A stretch of DNA of 64,000 bases from Paracoccaceae bacterium (GTDB lineage: Bacteria > Pseudomonadota > Alphaproteobacteria > Rhodobacterales > Rhodobacteraceae), in NCBI GenBank assembly GCA_024742455.1, contig JANSYL010000001.1:62001-126000 (forward strand), in the 5' to 3' direction. How positions within the stretch are numbered: position 1 is the stretch's first letter; each line of letters begins with the position of its first letter. Of the stretch, positions 53,215 through 61,088 are shown piece after piece. Below the pieces are notes generated by a model. The model saw only the letters and a list, made by a program, of their open reading frames with translations. It was not told where the DNA came from and searched no databases. Both the position numbers and the translations under genes were made by a program.

Positions 53215-54858
53215 ATGACCATCCACCCCCGCACGCATCTTGCGACCCATCCGGTCGCCGAGATGTATGCCGACGAATACAAGGCAGGCAAGCTGAGCCG
53301 TCGCGAATTCATGACCCGGTCGACCGCGCTGGGCGTGTCGGCAGCGGCGGCCTATTCGCTGATCGGGCTGGCCCCGTCGACGGCACAGGCCCAGATGGCG
53401 ACCCCGCCGATGGGCGGCAGCCTGCGCATCCAGATGGAAGTGCGCGCGCTGAAGGACCCGCGCACCTTTGACTGGTCGCAGATGGCCAACGTGTCGCGCG
53501 GCATCCTGGAATACCTGGTGGAAAGCCGCGCCGACGGCTCCTTTAACGGTGTCCTGCTGGAGTCCTGGGAGGCCAACGAAGACGCCTCGCAGTACATTCT
53601 CCGCGTGCGCCCGGGCATCACCTTCAACAATGGCGACCCGTTCACCGCCGAGGACGTCGCCGCCAATTTCATCGGCTGGTGCGACTCGACGGTCGAGGGC
53701 AACTCGATGGCCGCCCGCATGGGCGCGCTGGTCGACCCCGATACCGGTGTGGCACGCGAAGGCGCGATCGAAGTGATCGACGACATGACCGTGCAGATCA
53801 CCTATCCGGCCTCCGACATCACGCTGGTCGCGGGCATCGCCGATTACCCGGCCGCCGTGCAGCACCGTGACCTGATCGGCACCAACCCGCTGGATCACGG
53901 GATCGGCACCGGTGCCTACCGCGTCACCGATTACGAGGTGGGCGTGTCGGCACGGCTGGAGAAAAACACCGATCACACCTATTGGGGCGAAGCCTATCTG
54001 GACGAGATCGTCTTCATCGACCTCGGCCAGGACCCGGCGGCATGGTTCGCGGGCGCCGAGGCGGGCGAATTCGACATGACCTACGAGACCGTGGGTGAAT
54101 TCGTCGACCTGTTCTCGGCCATCGGCTGGACCCAGTCCGAGGTCGTGACGGCGGCCACCGTGGTCATCCGCCCCAACCAGAACAACGCGCCCTATGACGA
54201 TGTGCGCGTGCGCCGCGCCATCGCGCTGGCGGTCGATCCGCAGGTCTGCCTCGACCTGGGCATCAACGGTCAGGGTGTGACGGCGGAAAACCACCATGTC
54301 GCCCCGATCCACCCGGAATACGCCGAATTGCCACCGATCACCGTGGACAAGGAAGCGGCTGCGGCCCTTCTGGCTGAGGCCGGGCAGTCGGATTTCGTGT
54401 TCGAGATCACCTCGATCGACGATGATTACCGTCGCAACACCACCGATGCGGTAGCCGCGCAGCTGCGCGATGCGGGCTTCAACGTCGAACGCACCGTGAT
54501 CCCCGGGTCGACCTTCTGGAACGACTGGACGACCTATTCGTTCAGCTCGACCAACTGGAACCACCGCGAACTGGGCGTGATCATCCTGAACCTCGCCTAT
54601 CGCTCGGGCGTGGCGTGGAACGAGTCGGGCTTTGCCAATGCCGAGTTCGACGCGCTGCTCGACCAGGCCAACGGGATCGCCGATGCCGATGCGCGGCGTG
54701 AAATCATGGCGCGCCTGCAGTCGATCATGCAGGAAGAAGGCGTCACGCTGCAGCCCTACTGGCGGTCGCTCTTCCGTCACTACCGCGACGGCGTGATCAA
54801 CGCGGACATGCATCCGAAGTTCGAGATCAACGTCCATTACCTGGGCGTCGCAGCCTGA
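53215..54858 (+). CDS. ABC transporter substrate-binding protein, family 5
   Basis: The 547-residue solute-binding protein is of the oligopeptide/dipeptide (SBP_bac_5) type. A Tat signal is visible: S28-R29-R30-E-F-M followed by a hydrophobic stretch (TALGVSAAAAYSLIGL) and APSTAQA. Family landmarks include ILEYLVESRADGSFNGVLLESWE, YILRVRPGITFNNGDPFTAEDV and DVRVRRAIALAVDP. The second of two adjacent ATGs fits GGAG spacing best; the first is at 53212. Tat export implies folding before translocation. It is followed by two permeases but no ATPase gene. The ligand is likely a peptide or opine-like compound. Confidence 0.93.
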   Translation: MTIHPRTHLATHPVAEMYADEYKAGKLSRREFMTRSTALGVSAAAAYSLIGLAPSTAQAQMATPPMGGSLRIQMEVRALKDPRTFDWSQMANVSRGILEYLVESRADGSFNGVLLESWEANEDASQYILRVRPGITFNNGDPFTAEDVAANFIGWCDSTVEGNSMAARMGALVDPDTGVAREGAIEVIDDMTVQITYPASDITLVAGIADYPAAVQHRDLIGTNPLDHGIGTGAYRVTDYEVGVSARLEKNTDHTYWGEAYLDEIVFIDLGQDPAAWFAGAEAGEFDMTYETVGEFVDLFSAIGWTQSEVVTAATVVIRPNQNNAPYDDVRVRRAIALAVDPQVCLDLGINGQGVTAENHHVAPIHPEYAELPPITVDKEAAAALLAEAGQSDFVFEITSIDDDYRRNTTDAVAAQLRDAGFNVERTVIPGSTFWNDWTTYSFSSTNWNHRELGVIILNLAYRSGVAWNESGFANAEFDALLDQANGIADADARREIMARLQSIMQEEGVTLQPYWRSLFRHYRDGVINADMHPKFEINVHYLGVAA

Positions 54859-54867
54859 CGGCACATG

Positions 54868-54922
54868 ACCCGGGCCCGTTATCGGGCCCGGGTTCCTGAC
54901 CGGGCCCGCGCGCAGGCGCGGG
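54868..54922 (+). promoter_or_regulatory. Intercistronic stem-loops between SBP and permease genes
   Basis: A perfect 11-bp stem (54868-54878 with 54883-54893, TTAT loop) is followed by a second, CCCGCGC/GCGCGGG (54905-54922). There is no T tract. Such structures commonly protect the SBP mRNA 3' end or reduce read-through into permease genes. Confidence 0.65.
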
Positions 54923-55010
54923 TCCGGGTTGCTCTGCATACCAAAGCCGCGCCCCTATTGCCGGGCCGCGCGGACCCTGCGCCGGAAAGGCGCAACCGAC
55001 AGGGGACATG

Positions 55011-56102
55011 ATGGGACAATTCATTCTGCGCCGCGCCGGTGTGATGCTGCTGACCGCGCTCTGCCTGACCTTCGTGGTCTTCTTTCTGACGAACCTTTTT
55101 CCAAATCTCGAGAAACTGGCCAAGACCCAGGGCAACGCGCGCATGACCGATGCCGAGGTCGTGTCCTGGCTCGACCGCAACGGCTATGGCGGTCCGATGA
55201 TCGTGCGCTACGGCGAATGGCTGGGCGTGGCCCCGGGCTGGACGCGCGAAGACCCCGAAACCGGCCGGATCACCGGGCGCTGCATCGACCAGGGGATGGA
55301 CCCGGCCGAGGCGCCCCGGTTCTGCGGGCTGCTGCAGGGCGATCTGGGCTATTCCACCGTGTCCGATGCCGAAGTGTCCGAGATCATCGGCGGGCGGTTG
55401 CAGCTGACGCTGATCCTGATGGCCTGGGCCTTCGGCGTGATGGTGCCCGCCGCCCTGATCATCGGGGTTCTGGCGGGGATGCGTGAGGGATCGCGCACCG
55501 ACCGGTCGCTTTCGACGCTCGCCATCGCCTCGACCGCGACGCCTGAATATGTATCGGGCGTGATTTTCATCGTGCTTCTGGCCTCGTCGACCGCCGGGCT
55601 GTCGCCGATCCTTGCGGAATGGGGCTGGATCGACAGCCGCACGCTGTTTCTCGGCTCGGCCCGGTCGGCGATGGAGGAAGGTGTGACCTTCTGGAATTTC
55701 ACCCTGCCGGTGATGACCATCGCGCTTTACGGCATGGGCTACATCGCGCGGATGACGCGGGCCTCGATGGCCGAGGTGATGACCGCGCAATACATCCGCA
55801 CGGCGCGGCTGAAGGGGCAATCCTTCCGCAATATCGTGCTGAAACACGCGCTCCGGAACGCGCTGATCGCGCCCTTCACCGTGATCATGCTGCAGTTTCC
55901 CTGGCTGCTGACCGGCGTGGTGATCGTGGAGACGCTGTTCAACTACAACGGTTTCGGCTGGACGCTGGTGCAAGCCGCCTCGAACAACGATATCGAGCTG
56001 CTTCTGGCCTGTTCCATCGTGGCGGTTTTCGTCGTCCTGGTGACGCAGCTGATTTCCGATATCGGCTACGTTTTCCTCAACCCCCGCATCCGGCTCGCAT
56101 AG
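55011..56102 (+). CDS. ABC transporter permease, DppB type
   Basis: The 363-residue inner-membrane protein starts MGQFILRRAGVMLLTALCLTFVVFFLTNLFPN, the typical first helix of DppB/OppB permeases. It has a periplasmic insertion of about 90 residues (including RCIDQGMDPAEAPRFCGLLQGDLGY with two cysteines), then five more helices and the EAA-like loop MAEVMTAQYIRTARLKGQSFRNIVLKHALRNALI that contacts the ATPase. ATG 55011 gives better ribosome-binding-site spacing than the adjacent ATG 55008. It lies 152 bp downstream of the SBP. Confidence 0.93.
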   Translation: MGQFILRRAGVMLLTALCLTFVVFFLTNLFPNLEKLAKTQGNARMTDAEVVSWLDRNGYGGPMIVRYGEWLGVAPGWTREDPETGRITGRCIDQGMDPAEAPRFCGLLQGDLGYSTVSDAEVSEIIGGRLQLTLILMAWAFGVMVPAALIIGVLAGMREGSRTDRSLSTLAIASTATPEYVSGVIFIVLLASSTAGLSPILAEWGWIDSRTLFLGSARSAMEEGVTFWNFTLPVMTIALYGMGYIARMTRASMAEVMTAQYIRTARLKGQSFRNIVLKHALRNALIAPFTVIMLQFPWLLTGVVIVETLFNYNGFGWTLVQAASNNDIELLLACSIVAVFVVLVTQLISDIGYVFLNPRIRLA

Positions 56103-56115
56103 AAAGGCCCGCGAC

Positions 56116-57579
56116 ATGGAACCTTTGACATGGTCCGGCGCGCTCGGCGCCTTCCTGAACCCGCTGATGCTGGCCGCCGTTGCCGTCTTCATCCTGGGGT
56201 TTTTCGCAAATCTCGCCCTGACGCTGGCCGGCCAGCGCGCCGGTGAGATCGTCGTCAACCCCGACAACACGCTGACCGAGATCAAGACGCCCGTCGATTA
56301 CGCCCTGAACGCGATGCGCTACGCGGTGCTTTTGTTCGTGGTCTGCTGTCTGGGCTATATCATTGGCGGCATCGCCCTGCCCACGCTCGAGGCCAAGGGG
56401 ATCATCGGCGCGATGGCGGCGCGGCTGACGCCGGTCTGGATCGCGCTGGTCGTCACCTTCGCCCTGTCGATCACCTTCAAACGCCGGCTGGGCCTTTACG
56501 GAAAGCTTTTCGACAGCCCGATCGGGATGATCGGCTTCGGCCTGGTGATGTTCTGGATCTTCTCCTCGGTTTTCGCGGGCATGGTCGCCACCCATGGCCC
56601 CATCGACGTGATTTCCCAGATGCGCAACGAGGTGCCGGGGTCGCCGCTGCCGACCGGGGAAGACGGGCTTTACCCCTATTATCTTCTGGGCGGGGACAAC
56701 CTGGGCCGGGATGTGTTCAGCCGGATGATCTTCGGCGGGCAGGAGGTGCTGAAGATCACGCCCGTGGCCACGCTCTTTGCCTTCATGGTCGGCATCACGC
56801 TCGGCCTGCCTGCGGGCTATTTCGGCGGCAAGCTCGACACGTTGCTGACCTTCATCGCCAACCTGGCGCTGGCCTTCCCGGTGATCCTGCTGTTCTTCCT
56901 GCTGGTCACCCCGGAAATCGTCGCCGCGGGCGTGCCGCAATATATGTCGATGGTGCTGTTCATCTTCCCCATCCTGTTCTTCGCGGTGCTGTTCAATTCG
57001 CGGTTCTCGATCCAGCCGATGAAGCGCAACATCCTTCTGGCGCTGGTCCTGTCGATCGGCGGCATCGGCTACATGTCGCTGATTTCCGATGCCTCGGACC
57101 CGGATCTGCCGCTGATTTTCCGGCTCTGGCCGGAATGGCTGGACCTGTTCGATATCCAGGGCAACATCCTGATCGTCTTCGTGTCGGTGGTCTTCGTGAA
57201 CTCACCCACCGTGTTCCGGATCGTCCGGGGGCTGGTGCTCGACATCAAGACGCGGGATTACGTGGCGGCCTCCACCACGCGGGGCGAAGGCCCGTGGTAT
57301 ATCATGCTGTGGGAAATCCTGCCCAATGCGCGCGGCCCGCTGATCGTCGATTTCTGCCTGCGCATCGGCTACACCACCATCCTGCTCGGCACGCTTGGCT
57401 TTTTCGGCCTGGGCGTCAGCCCGGAAAGCCCCGATTGGGGATCGACCATCAACGAGGGGCGGCGCCTGCTGACGATCTATCCGCACCCTGCCCTGCCCCC
57501 GGCGCTGGCCCTGATGAGCCTGGTTCTGGGTCTGAACCTTCTGGCCGACGGGCTGAGGGAGGAAAGCCTGAAGGATTGA
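56116..57579 (+). CDS. ABC transporter permease, DppC type (long)
   Basis: The 487-residue permease is much longer than ordinary DppC (about 300). Extra N-terminal material (residues 1-150) adds about four hydrophobic segments before the canonical region MIGFGLVMFWIFSSVFAGMVA. The DppC core begins near GGDNLGRDVFSRMIFGGQEVL (usual GTDxLGRDxxSR motif) and carries an EAA-type loop TRDYVAASTTRGEGPWYIMLWEILPNARGPLIVDF. A further insert with hydrophobic segments lies between. It starts 13 bp after the first permease. ATPase genes do not follow. Confidence 0.92.
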   Translation: MEPLTWSGALGAFLNPLMLAAVAVFILGFFANLALTLAGQRAGEIVVNPDNTLTEIKTPVDYALNAMRYAVLLFVVCCLGYIIGGIALPTLEAKGIIGAMAARLTPVWIALVVTFALSITFKRRLGLYGKLFDSPIGMIGFGLVMFWIFSSVFAGMVATHGPIDVISQMRNEVPGSPLPTGEDGLYPYYLLGGDNLGRDVFSRMIFGGQEVLKITPVATLFAFMVGITLGLPAGYFGGKLDTLLTFIANLALAFPVILLFFLLVTPEIVAAGVPQYMSMVLFIFPILFFAVLFNSRFSIQPMKRNILLALVLSIGGIGYMSLISDASDPDLPLIFRLWPEWLDLFDIQGNILIVFVSVVFVNSPTVFRIVRGLVLDIKTRDYVAASTTRGEGPWYIMLWEILPNARGPLIVDFCLRIGYTTILLGTLGFFGLGVSPESPDWGSTINEGRRLLTIYPHPALPPALALMSLVLGLNLLADGLREESLKD

Positions 57580-58046
57580 TGGGCGGTTACCGGATGAAAA
57601 TGCATCGGGCCGGAAACCTTCGCGCGAAGGTTTCCGTCCTTGCCTGTCTGGCGACCCTCGCAACCCCGGTTCAGGCCGACCTGTGGCAGCCCGCACTTCA
57701 TTGCGCCGCCCTCGACCTGACCCGGGCCGCGCTTCTGGCCGGGATCGACGCGCCGCGTCCGACCGCGGGCACGGCGGCCTAGGCCCGGCAATCGGGCGAG
57801 GCCTATCTGCGCATCGCGACCGAGGCGATGGGATGCCCGCCCGCCGACGAGGTGAACACGCTTCTCCGCCTCGCCCGCACCGATACCGAGATCCGGGTGG
57901 AGATGGCGCAGGACTTCGGCCATGGCCCCGATATGCTGGCCCTGGCGCTGGCCTCGGAGGCGGAACTGACCTGCGCGCTGCATTTCGACCCTGACCTGTT
58001 GTCGCGCGCGCGCAGCGCCACCGCACCGGTCTGCAGCGGCGACTGA
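57579..58046 (+). pseudogene. Secreted protein gene interrupted by an amber codon
   Basis: The frame starts at an ATG overlapping the permease stop (TGATG). It encodes a signal peptide (MKMHRAGNLRAKVSVLAC continuing to TPVQA) and about 30 further residues (DLWQPALHCAALDLTRAALL), then hits TAG at 57780-57782. The same frame continues without another stop for 87 codons to TGA at 58044-58046, with normal codon use and two more cysteines (ending APVCSGD). A single TGG- or CAG-to-TAG change would explain it. I do not recognise the family. It may be a recent pseudogene, a suppressed stop or a sequencing error. Confidence 0.6.
57611..57636 (+). repeat. Perfect 26-bp palindrome 32 bp after the permease stop
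   Basis: The sequence from 57611 to 57636 equals its own reverse complement (12-bp arms around CG; the core is CCTTCGCGCGAAGG). It lies within the signal-peptide codons of the interrupted gene. As RNA it forms a strong hairpin followed by TCCTTGCC, so it could terminate or stabilise the permease transcript. Confidence 0.7.
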
Positions 58047-58050
58047 AGGC

Positions 58051-59142
58051 TCAGCCGGGGACCGGCGCGATATCGCCCGAGGCCACGGACACCGATTTTA
58101 CGAACACATGGACCGCATCGCCCGGGGCAAGCGCCAGTGCCCGCGCCGAACGCTGCGTGATGCGCGCAAGGATCGTCGCATCGCCCGCCTGCACCTGCAC
58201 CAGCGCGCCCGGGCCCGCCCCCTCGGTCACAGACAGGACACGGGCAGGCAGGATGTTCAGCGCCGATATATCAGTCGGCGCGCGCCGCGCGATCATCACA
58301 TCCTGCGCCGCAATCCGCACCCTGAGCGCCGCGCCGATGGGCGCGACCACCCGGGGCAGGAACAGCGCCCCGCCCGCCGCGGCCAGTTCCGTCAACCCGT
58401 CGTCGTGCTGCGCCGTGACACGGCCGGTGACCATCGCACCGGCGCCGCGCACACCGGTCGCGGCGACGATGGCCGGATCGGACAGAACATCGGCCACGGG
58501 CCCCGCGCGGATCACGCGACCGGCATCCAGCACAACGATATCGGTGGCGATGCGCGCGATTTCCGACACGTCATGGGAGACATAAAGGATGGGGATGGCA
58601 GCCGCTGCGCGAAGCCGGTCGAGATAGGGCAGGATCTCGGATTTGCGCGCCGCATCGAGCGCGGCCAGCGGTTCGTCCAGAAGCAACAGCCGCGGCGCGG
58701 CCAGCAGCGCGCGCCCGATGGCGACGCGCTGCGCCTCGCCGCCCGAAAGCCCGCCGATGCGGCGGTCGAGCAAAGGGCCGATCCCGAGCATCTCGACCAC
58801 TTCGGCAAGGGGCCGCGCCGCGCCCGGGGCGGCGAAGCGCGCACCGTAAAGCAGGTTGTCCTTGACCGTCAGATGGGGAAACAGCCGCGCCTCCTGAAAC
58901 ACGTAGCCCACGCGCCGCCGGTGGGGCGGGAGGAGGCGCCCGGTATCGGTATCCGTCAGCACCGTGTCGCCCACGCGGATATGCGCCCGGTCGGGCCGGA
59001 TCAGCCCCGCCACGGCATCGACCACGGTGGTCTTGCCCGCGCCCGACCGCCCGAACAGCGCGGTCACCCCGCCCTGCCCCTCGAAGGCCGCATCAAGGGC
59101 GAAATCGCCCCGCCTGTGGGTCAGGGAGACAGACAGGCTCAT
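58051..59142 (-). CDS. modC: Molybdenum ABC transporter ATP-binding protein
   Basis: The 363-residue ATPase has Walker A GRSGAGKTT at residues 31-39, the signature LSGGE at 132-136, Walker B LLLLDEP at 152-158, and a C-terminal TOBE/MOP molybdate-binding domain (about 290-360, TDISALNILPARVLSV and VQVQAGDATILARIT). The start overlaps the modB stop by 4 nt. The domain layout and the modA-modB-modC order identify molybdate uptake. Confidence 0.95.
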   Translation of the reverse strand: MSLSVSLTHRRGDFALDAAFEGQGGVTALFGRSGAGKTTVVDAVAGLIRPDRAHIRVGDTVLTDTDTGRLLPPHRRRVGYVFQEARLFPHLTVKDNLLYGARFAAPGAARPLAEVVEMLGIGPLLDRRIGGLSGGEAQRVAIGRALLAAPRLLLLDEPLAALDAARKSEILPYLDRLRAAAAIPILYVSHDVSEIARIATDIVVLDAGRVIRAGPVADVLSDPAIVAATGVRGAGAMVTGRVTAQHDDGLTELAAAGGALFLPRVVAPIGAALRVRIAAQDVMIARRAPTDISALNILPARVLSVTEGAGPGALVQVQAGDATILARITQRSARALALAPGDAVHVFVKSVSVASGDIAPVPG

Positions 59143-59828
59143 CGTCCGGCCACCCGCCGCGCGGCGCGGGCCGCCAGCCATTCCGACATAACAAGCGCCC
59201 CCATCGACACCACGACCGCGATCACCACCAGCCTGAGCGCCGCGCCCTCGCCGCCGGGGATCTGCAGGAAACTGTAGATCGCCAGAGGCAGGGTCTGGGT
59301 TTCGCCGGGAATGTTCGAGACGAAGGTGATCGTCGCGCCGAATTCGCCCAGGGCCTTGGCGAAGGCCAGCACCGCACCCGCCAGAACGCCCGGCAGGATC
59401 AACGGCAGCGTCACCGTCAGGAACACCCAGACACGGCTGGCGCCGAGTGTCGCGGCGGCCTGTTCCAGTTTCGGGTCCACCGCCTCGATCGACAGACGGA
59501 TCGCGCGCACCATCAGCGGGAAGGCCATGACCCCTGCGGCCAGCGCCGCCCCGGTCCAGCGAAAGGCGATGCCCGCGCCGAACAGCGCCTCGAGCCCCTG
59601 GCCAAGCGGGCCGCGCGGACCGAAGGCCAGAAGCAGCAGGTAGCCCGTGACGACCGGCGGCAGGACCAGCGGCAGATGCACGACCCCGTTGACGATGGCC
59701 TTGCCGGCAAAACGGTGGCGCGCCAGCAGATAGGCCACCGCGATGCCGAGCGGCAGGCTGAGCAGGGTCGCCACCAGCGCCACCCGCAGCGAAAGCGCCA
59801 GCACCGTCCATTCCTCGGGCCCGAGCAT
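59139..59828 (-). CDS. modB: Molybdate ABC transporter permease
   Basis: The 229-residue permease has five to six membrane segments and the EAA loop AVDPKLEQAAATLGASRVWVFLTVTLPLILPGVLAGAVLAFAKALGEFGAT, which ends in the characteristic ALGEFGATI of ModB. It starts one base into the modA stop (TGATG) and overlaps modC by 4 nt. It forms the ModB2C2 channel with modC. Confidence 0.96.
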   Translation of the reverse strand: MLGPEEWTVLALSLRVALVATLLSLPLGIAVAYLLARHRFAGKAIVNGVVHLPLVLPPVVTGYLLLLAFGPRGPLGQGLEALFGAGIAFRWTGAALAAGVMAFPLMVRAIRLSIEAVDPKLEQAAATLGASRVWVFLTVTLPLILPGVLAGAVLAFAKALGEFGATITFVSNIPGETQTLPLAIYSFLQIPGGEGAALRLVVIAVVVSMGALVMSEWLAARAARRVAGR

Positions 59829-60574
59829 CAAGGCTGCACCAGCCCGAACCCATGCCCGGAAAGAATGGCCCCGGCGACGGGACGGCCCAGAAAGCCCAGC
59901 AGATCAAGGGCCGCCGGATCGACGCCGCGCAGGGCGGCGGCGGGATAAAGGATGGCCGGGTGCGTGTCGGCCGGAAATTCCGCCAGGACCGTCACGCGCG
60001 GTTCGGCGACGGCATCGGTGGCATAGACCACGCCGTAAGGGGCGGCGCCCGTGGCGACCAGCGCAAGGGCCCCGCGCACATTGTCCGATTGCACGACCTG
60101 CCCCTGAAGCGCGTCCCACAGCCCGAGGGTTTCAAGCCCCGCGCGGGCATAGATCCCGGCAGGCACGGCATCGACCAGCGCCAGCGCCAGCCGCGCCTCG
60201 CCGATCCGGTCCAGCACCGCCGCGCCGTCGCCGAGATCGACGGGCGGCTCCGGCCGCGCGCCGATCAGCACCAGCCGGTTGGTCAGAAGGTCGGTGCGCG
60301 TCGCGGGGTCGATCTCGCCGCCGTCTTCCAGAACGTCCATCCATGCCGTGTTGGCCAGGATCACAAGGTCGGCAGGCGCGCCGGCCTGCACCTGCCGGGC
60401 GATGGCGGAACTGCCCGCGAATGACAGGGTCAGGGTGCCGCCGGTTTCCACCGTCCAGGCCGCCGCGATGTCGTCCAGCGCGCCGCGCAGGCTGGCGGCG
60501 GCAAAGACCGTCAGGTCGGCGGCCGGGGCCGGGGCGGCGAGGATCAGCCAGGCAAGACAGGTGCGAAGCAGCAT
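59828..60574 (-). CDS. modA: Molybdate ABC transporter substrate-binding protein
   Basis: The 248-residue periplasmic protein has a signal peptide (MLLRTCLAWLILAAPAPAA) and ModA motifs: DLTVFAAASLRGALDDIAAAW, LSFAGSSAIARQVQAGAPADLVILANTAWMD and the C-terminal YPAAALRGVDPAALDLLGFL. Ser residues in AAASL and GSSA are the oxyanion ligands in this family. No clear ribosome-binding site precedes the ATG. A strong terminator-like hairpin lies 42-101 nt upstream, so expression may be attenuated. Confidence 0.95.
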   Translation of the reverse strand: MLLRTCLAWLILAAPAPAADLTVFAAASLRGALDDIAAAWTVETGGTLTLSFAGSSAIARQVQAGAPADLVILANTAWMDVLEDGGEIDPATRTDLLTNRLVLIGARPEPPVDLGDGAAVLDRIGEARLALALVDAVPAGIYARAGLETLGLWDALQGQVVQSDNVRGALALVATGAAPYGVVYATDAVAEPRVTVLAEFPADTHPAILYPAAALRGVDPAALDLLGFLGRPVAGAILSGHGFGLVQP

Positions 60575-60615
60575 GGGGACAAGAGTGGCGCGGGCACGGG
60601 GCGGCGGCAAGGCAG

Positions 60616-60675
60616 GAAAAGAAAAACGGGAGAGCCTGAGGGACCCTCCCGCAAGTTTCGCTGATCAGGCTCTCC
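60616..60675 (-). terminator. Intrinsic terminator or attenuator upstream of modA
   Basis: On the minus strand GGAGAGCCTGA (60665-60675) pairs perfectly with TCAGGCTCTCC (60629-60639), and is followed by CGTTTTTCTTTTC. It could end transcripts from the 60783 gene and nrdJ, or act as an attenuator in the modABC leader. Inside the loop, GGGAGGGTCCC can form a competing small stem. Confidence 0.75.
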
Positions 60676-60782
60676 TGTTGACTGCCCGAGTATTTCTGCC
60701 TGCGGCCTGATCCGCGTCAGGGGCGAGCGCACCCACCCCGGATGACAGGCGCGCGACACGAGGGGCCGCGCGCCCGATTGGT

Positions 60783-61079
60783 TTAGGTTAGCGTCGATGC
60801 GCGCTCCGTTAATTCGCCGATCTCCATCTTCAGTTCGAAAACGAGACCAAGAACGTCATTTACGCCGCTCGCTGTGACCACCTGGGTTGCACCAGAGGCG
60901 AACTGGTATCGATCGCTCCAGTTCGAAGTCGGCTGTTCAGAACGGAAATCGCCATACGCGTAGAAGGCTTGACACGTCCCATTCGCGGTGCCCTTGAAAT
61001 CAAGGATGCACTCCTGCTCCGGATACACTCGATCCCGATCACTGACTTTCCCTGAGATCCTCACAGTTTCAGCAACCAT
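60783..61079 (-). CDS. Hypothetical protein of atypical composition, 98 aa
   Basis: The frame starts MVAETVRISGKVSDRDRVYP nine bp after the nrdJ stop and reads through a plausible soluble beta-rich protein (CILDFKGTANGTCQAFYAYGDF) to a helical end (LGLVFELKMEIGELTERAS). I recognise no family. Its G+C is visibly lower (about half in the part I counted) than its neighbours, and its codon use differs, so it may be recently acquired. The ATG sits directly behind AAGGG, too close for an ideal ribosome-binding site. It may be read by coupling to nrdJ, and a terminator follows about 100 bp downstream. Confidence 0.5.
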   Translation of the reverse strand: MVAETVRISGKVSDRDRVYPEQECILDFKGTANGTCQAFYAYGDFRSEQPTSNWSDRYQFASGATQVVTASGVNDVLGLVFELKMEIGELTERASTLT

Positions 61080-61088
61080 CCCTTAGCC

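Noticed and set aside
53194-54939. A 581-codon minus-strand frame
   Set aside because: It mirrors the substrate-binding protein gene, whose Tat signal and SBP motifs are unambiguous.
60616-60675. Possible TPP or glycine riboswitch
   Set aside because: The CTGA and GGGAG-like segments recall these aptamers, but the conserved cores are absent and the structure is explained by a simple long hairpin plus T tract.
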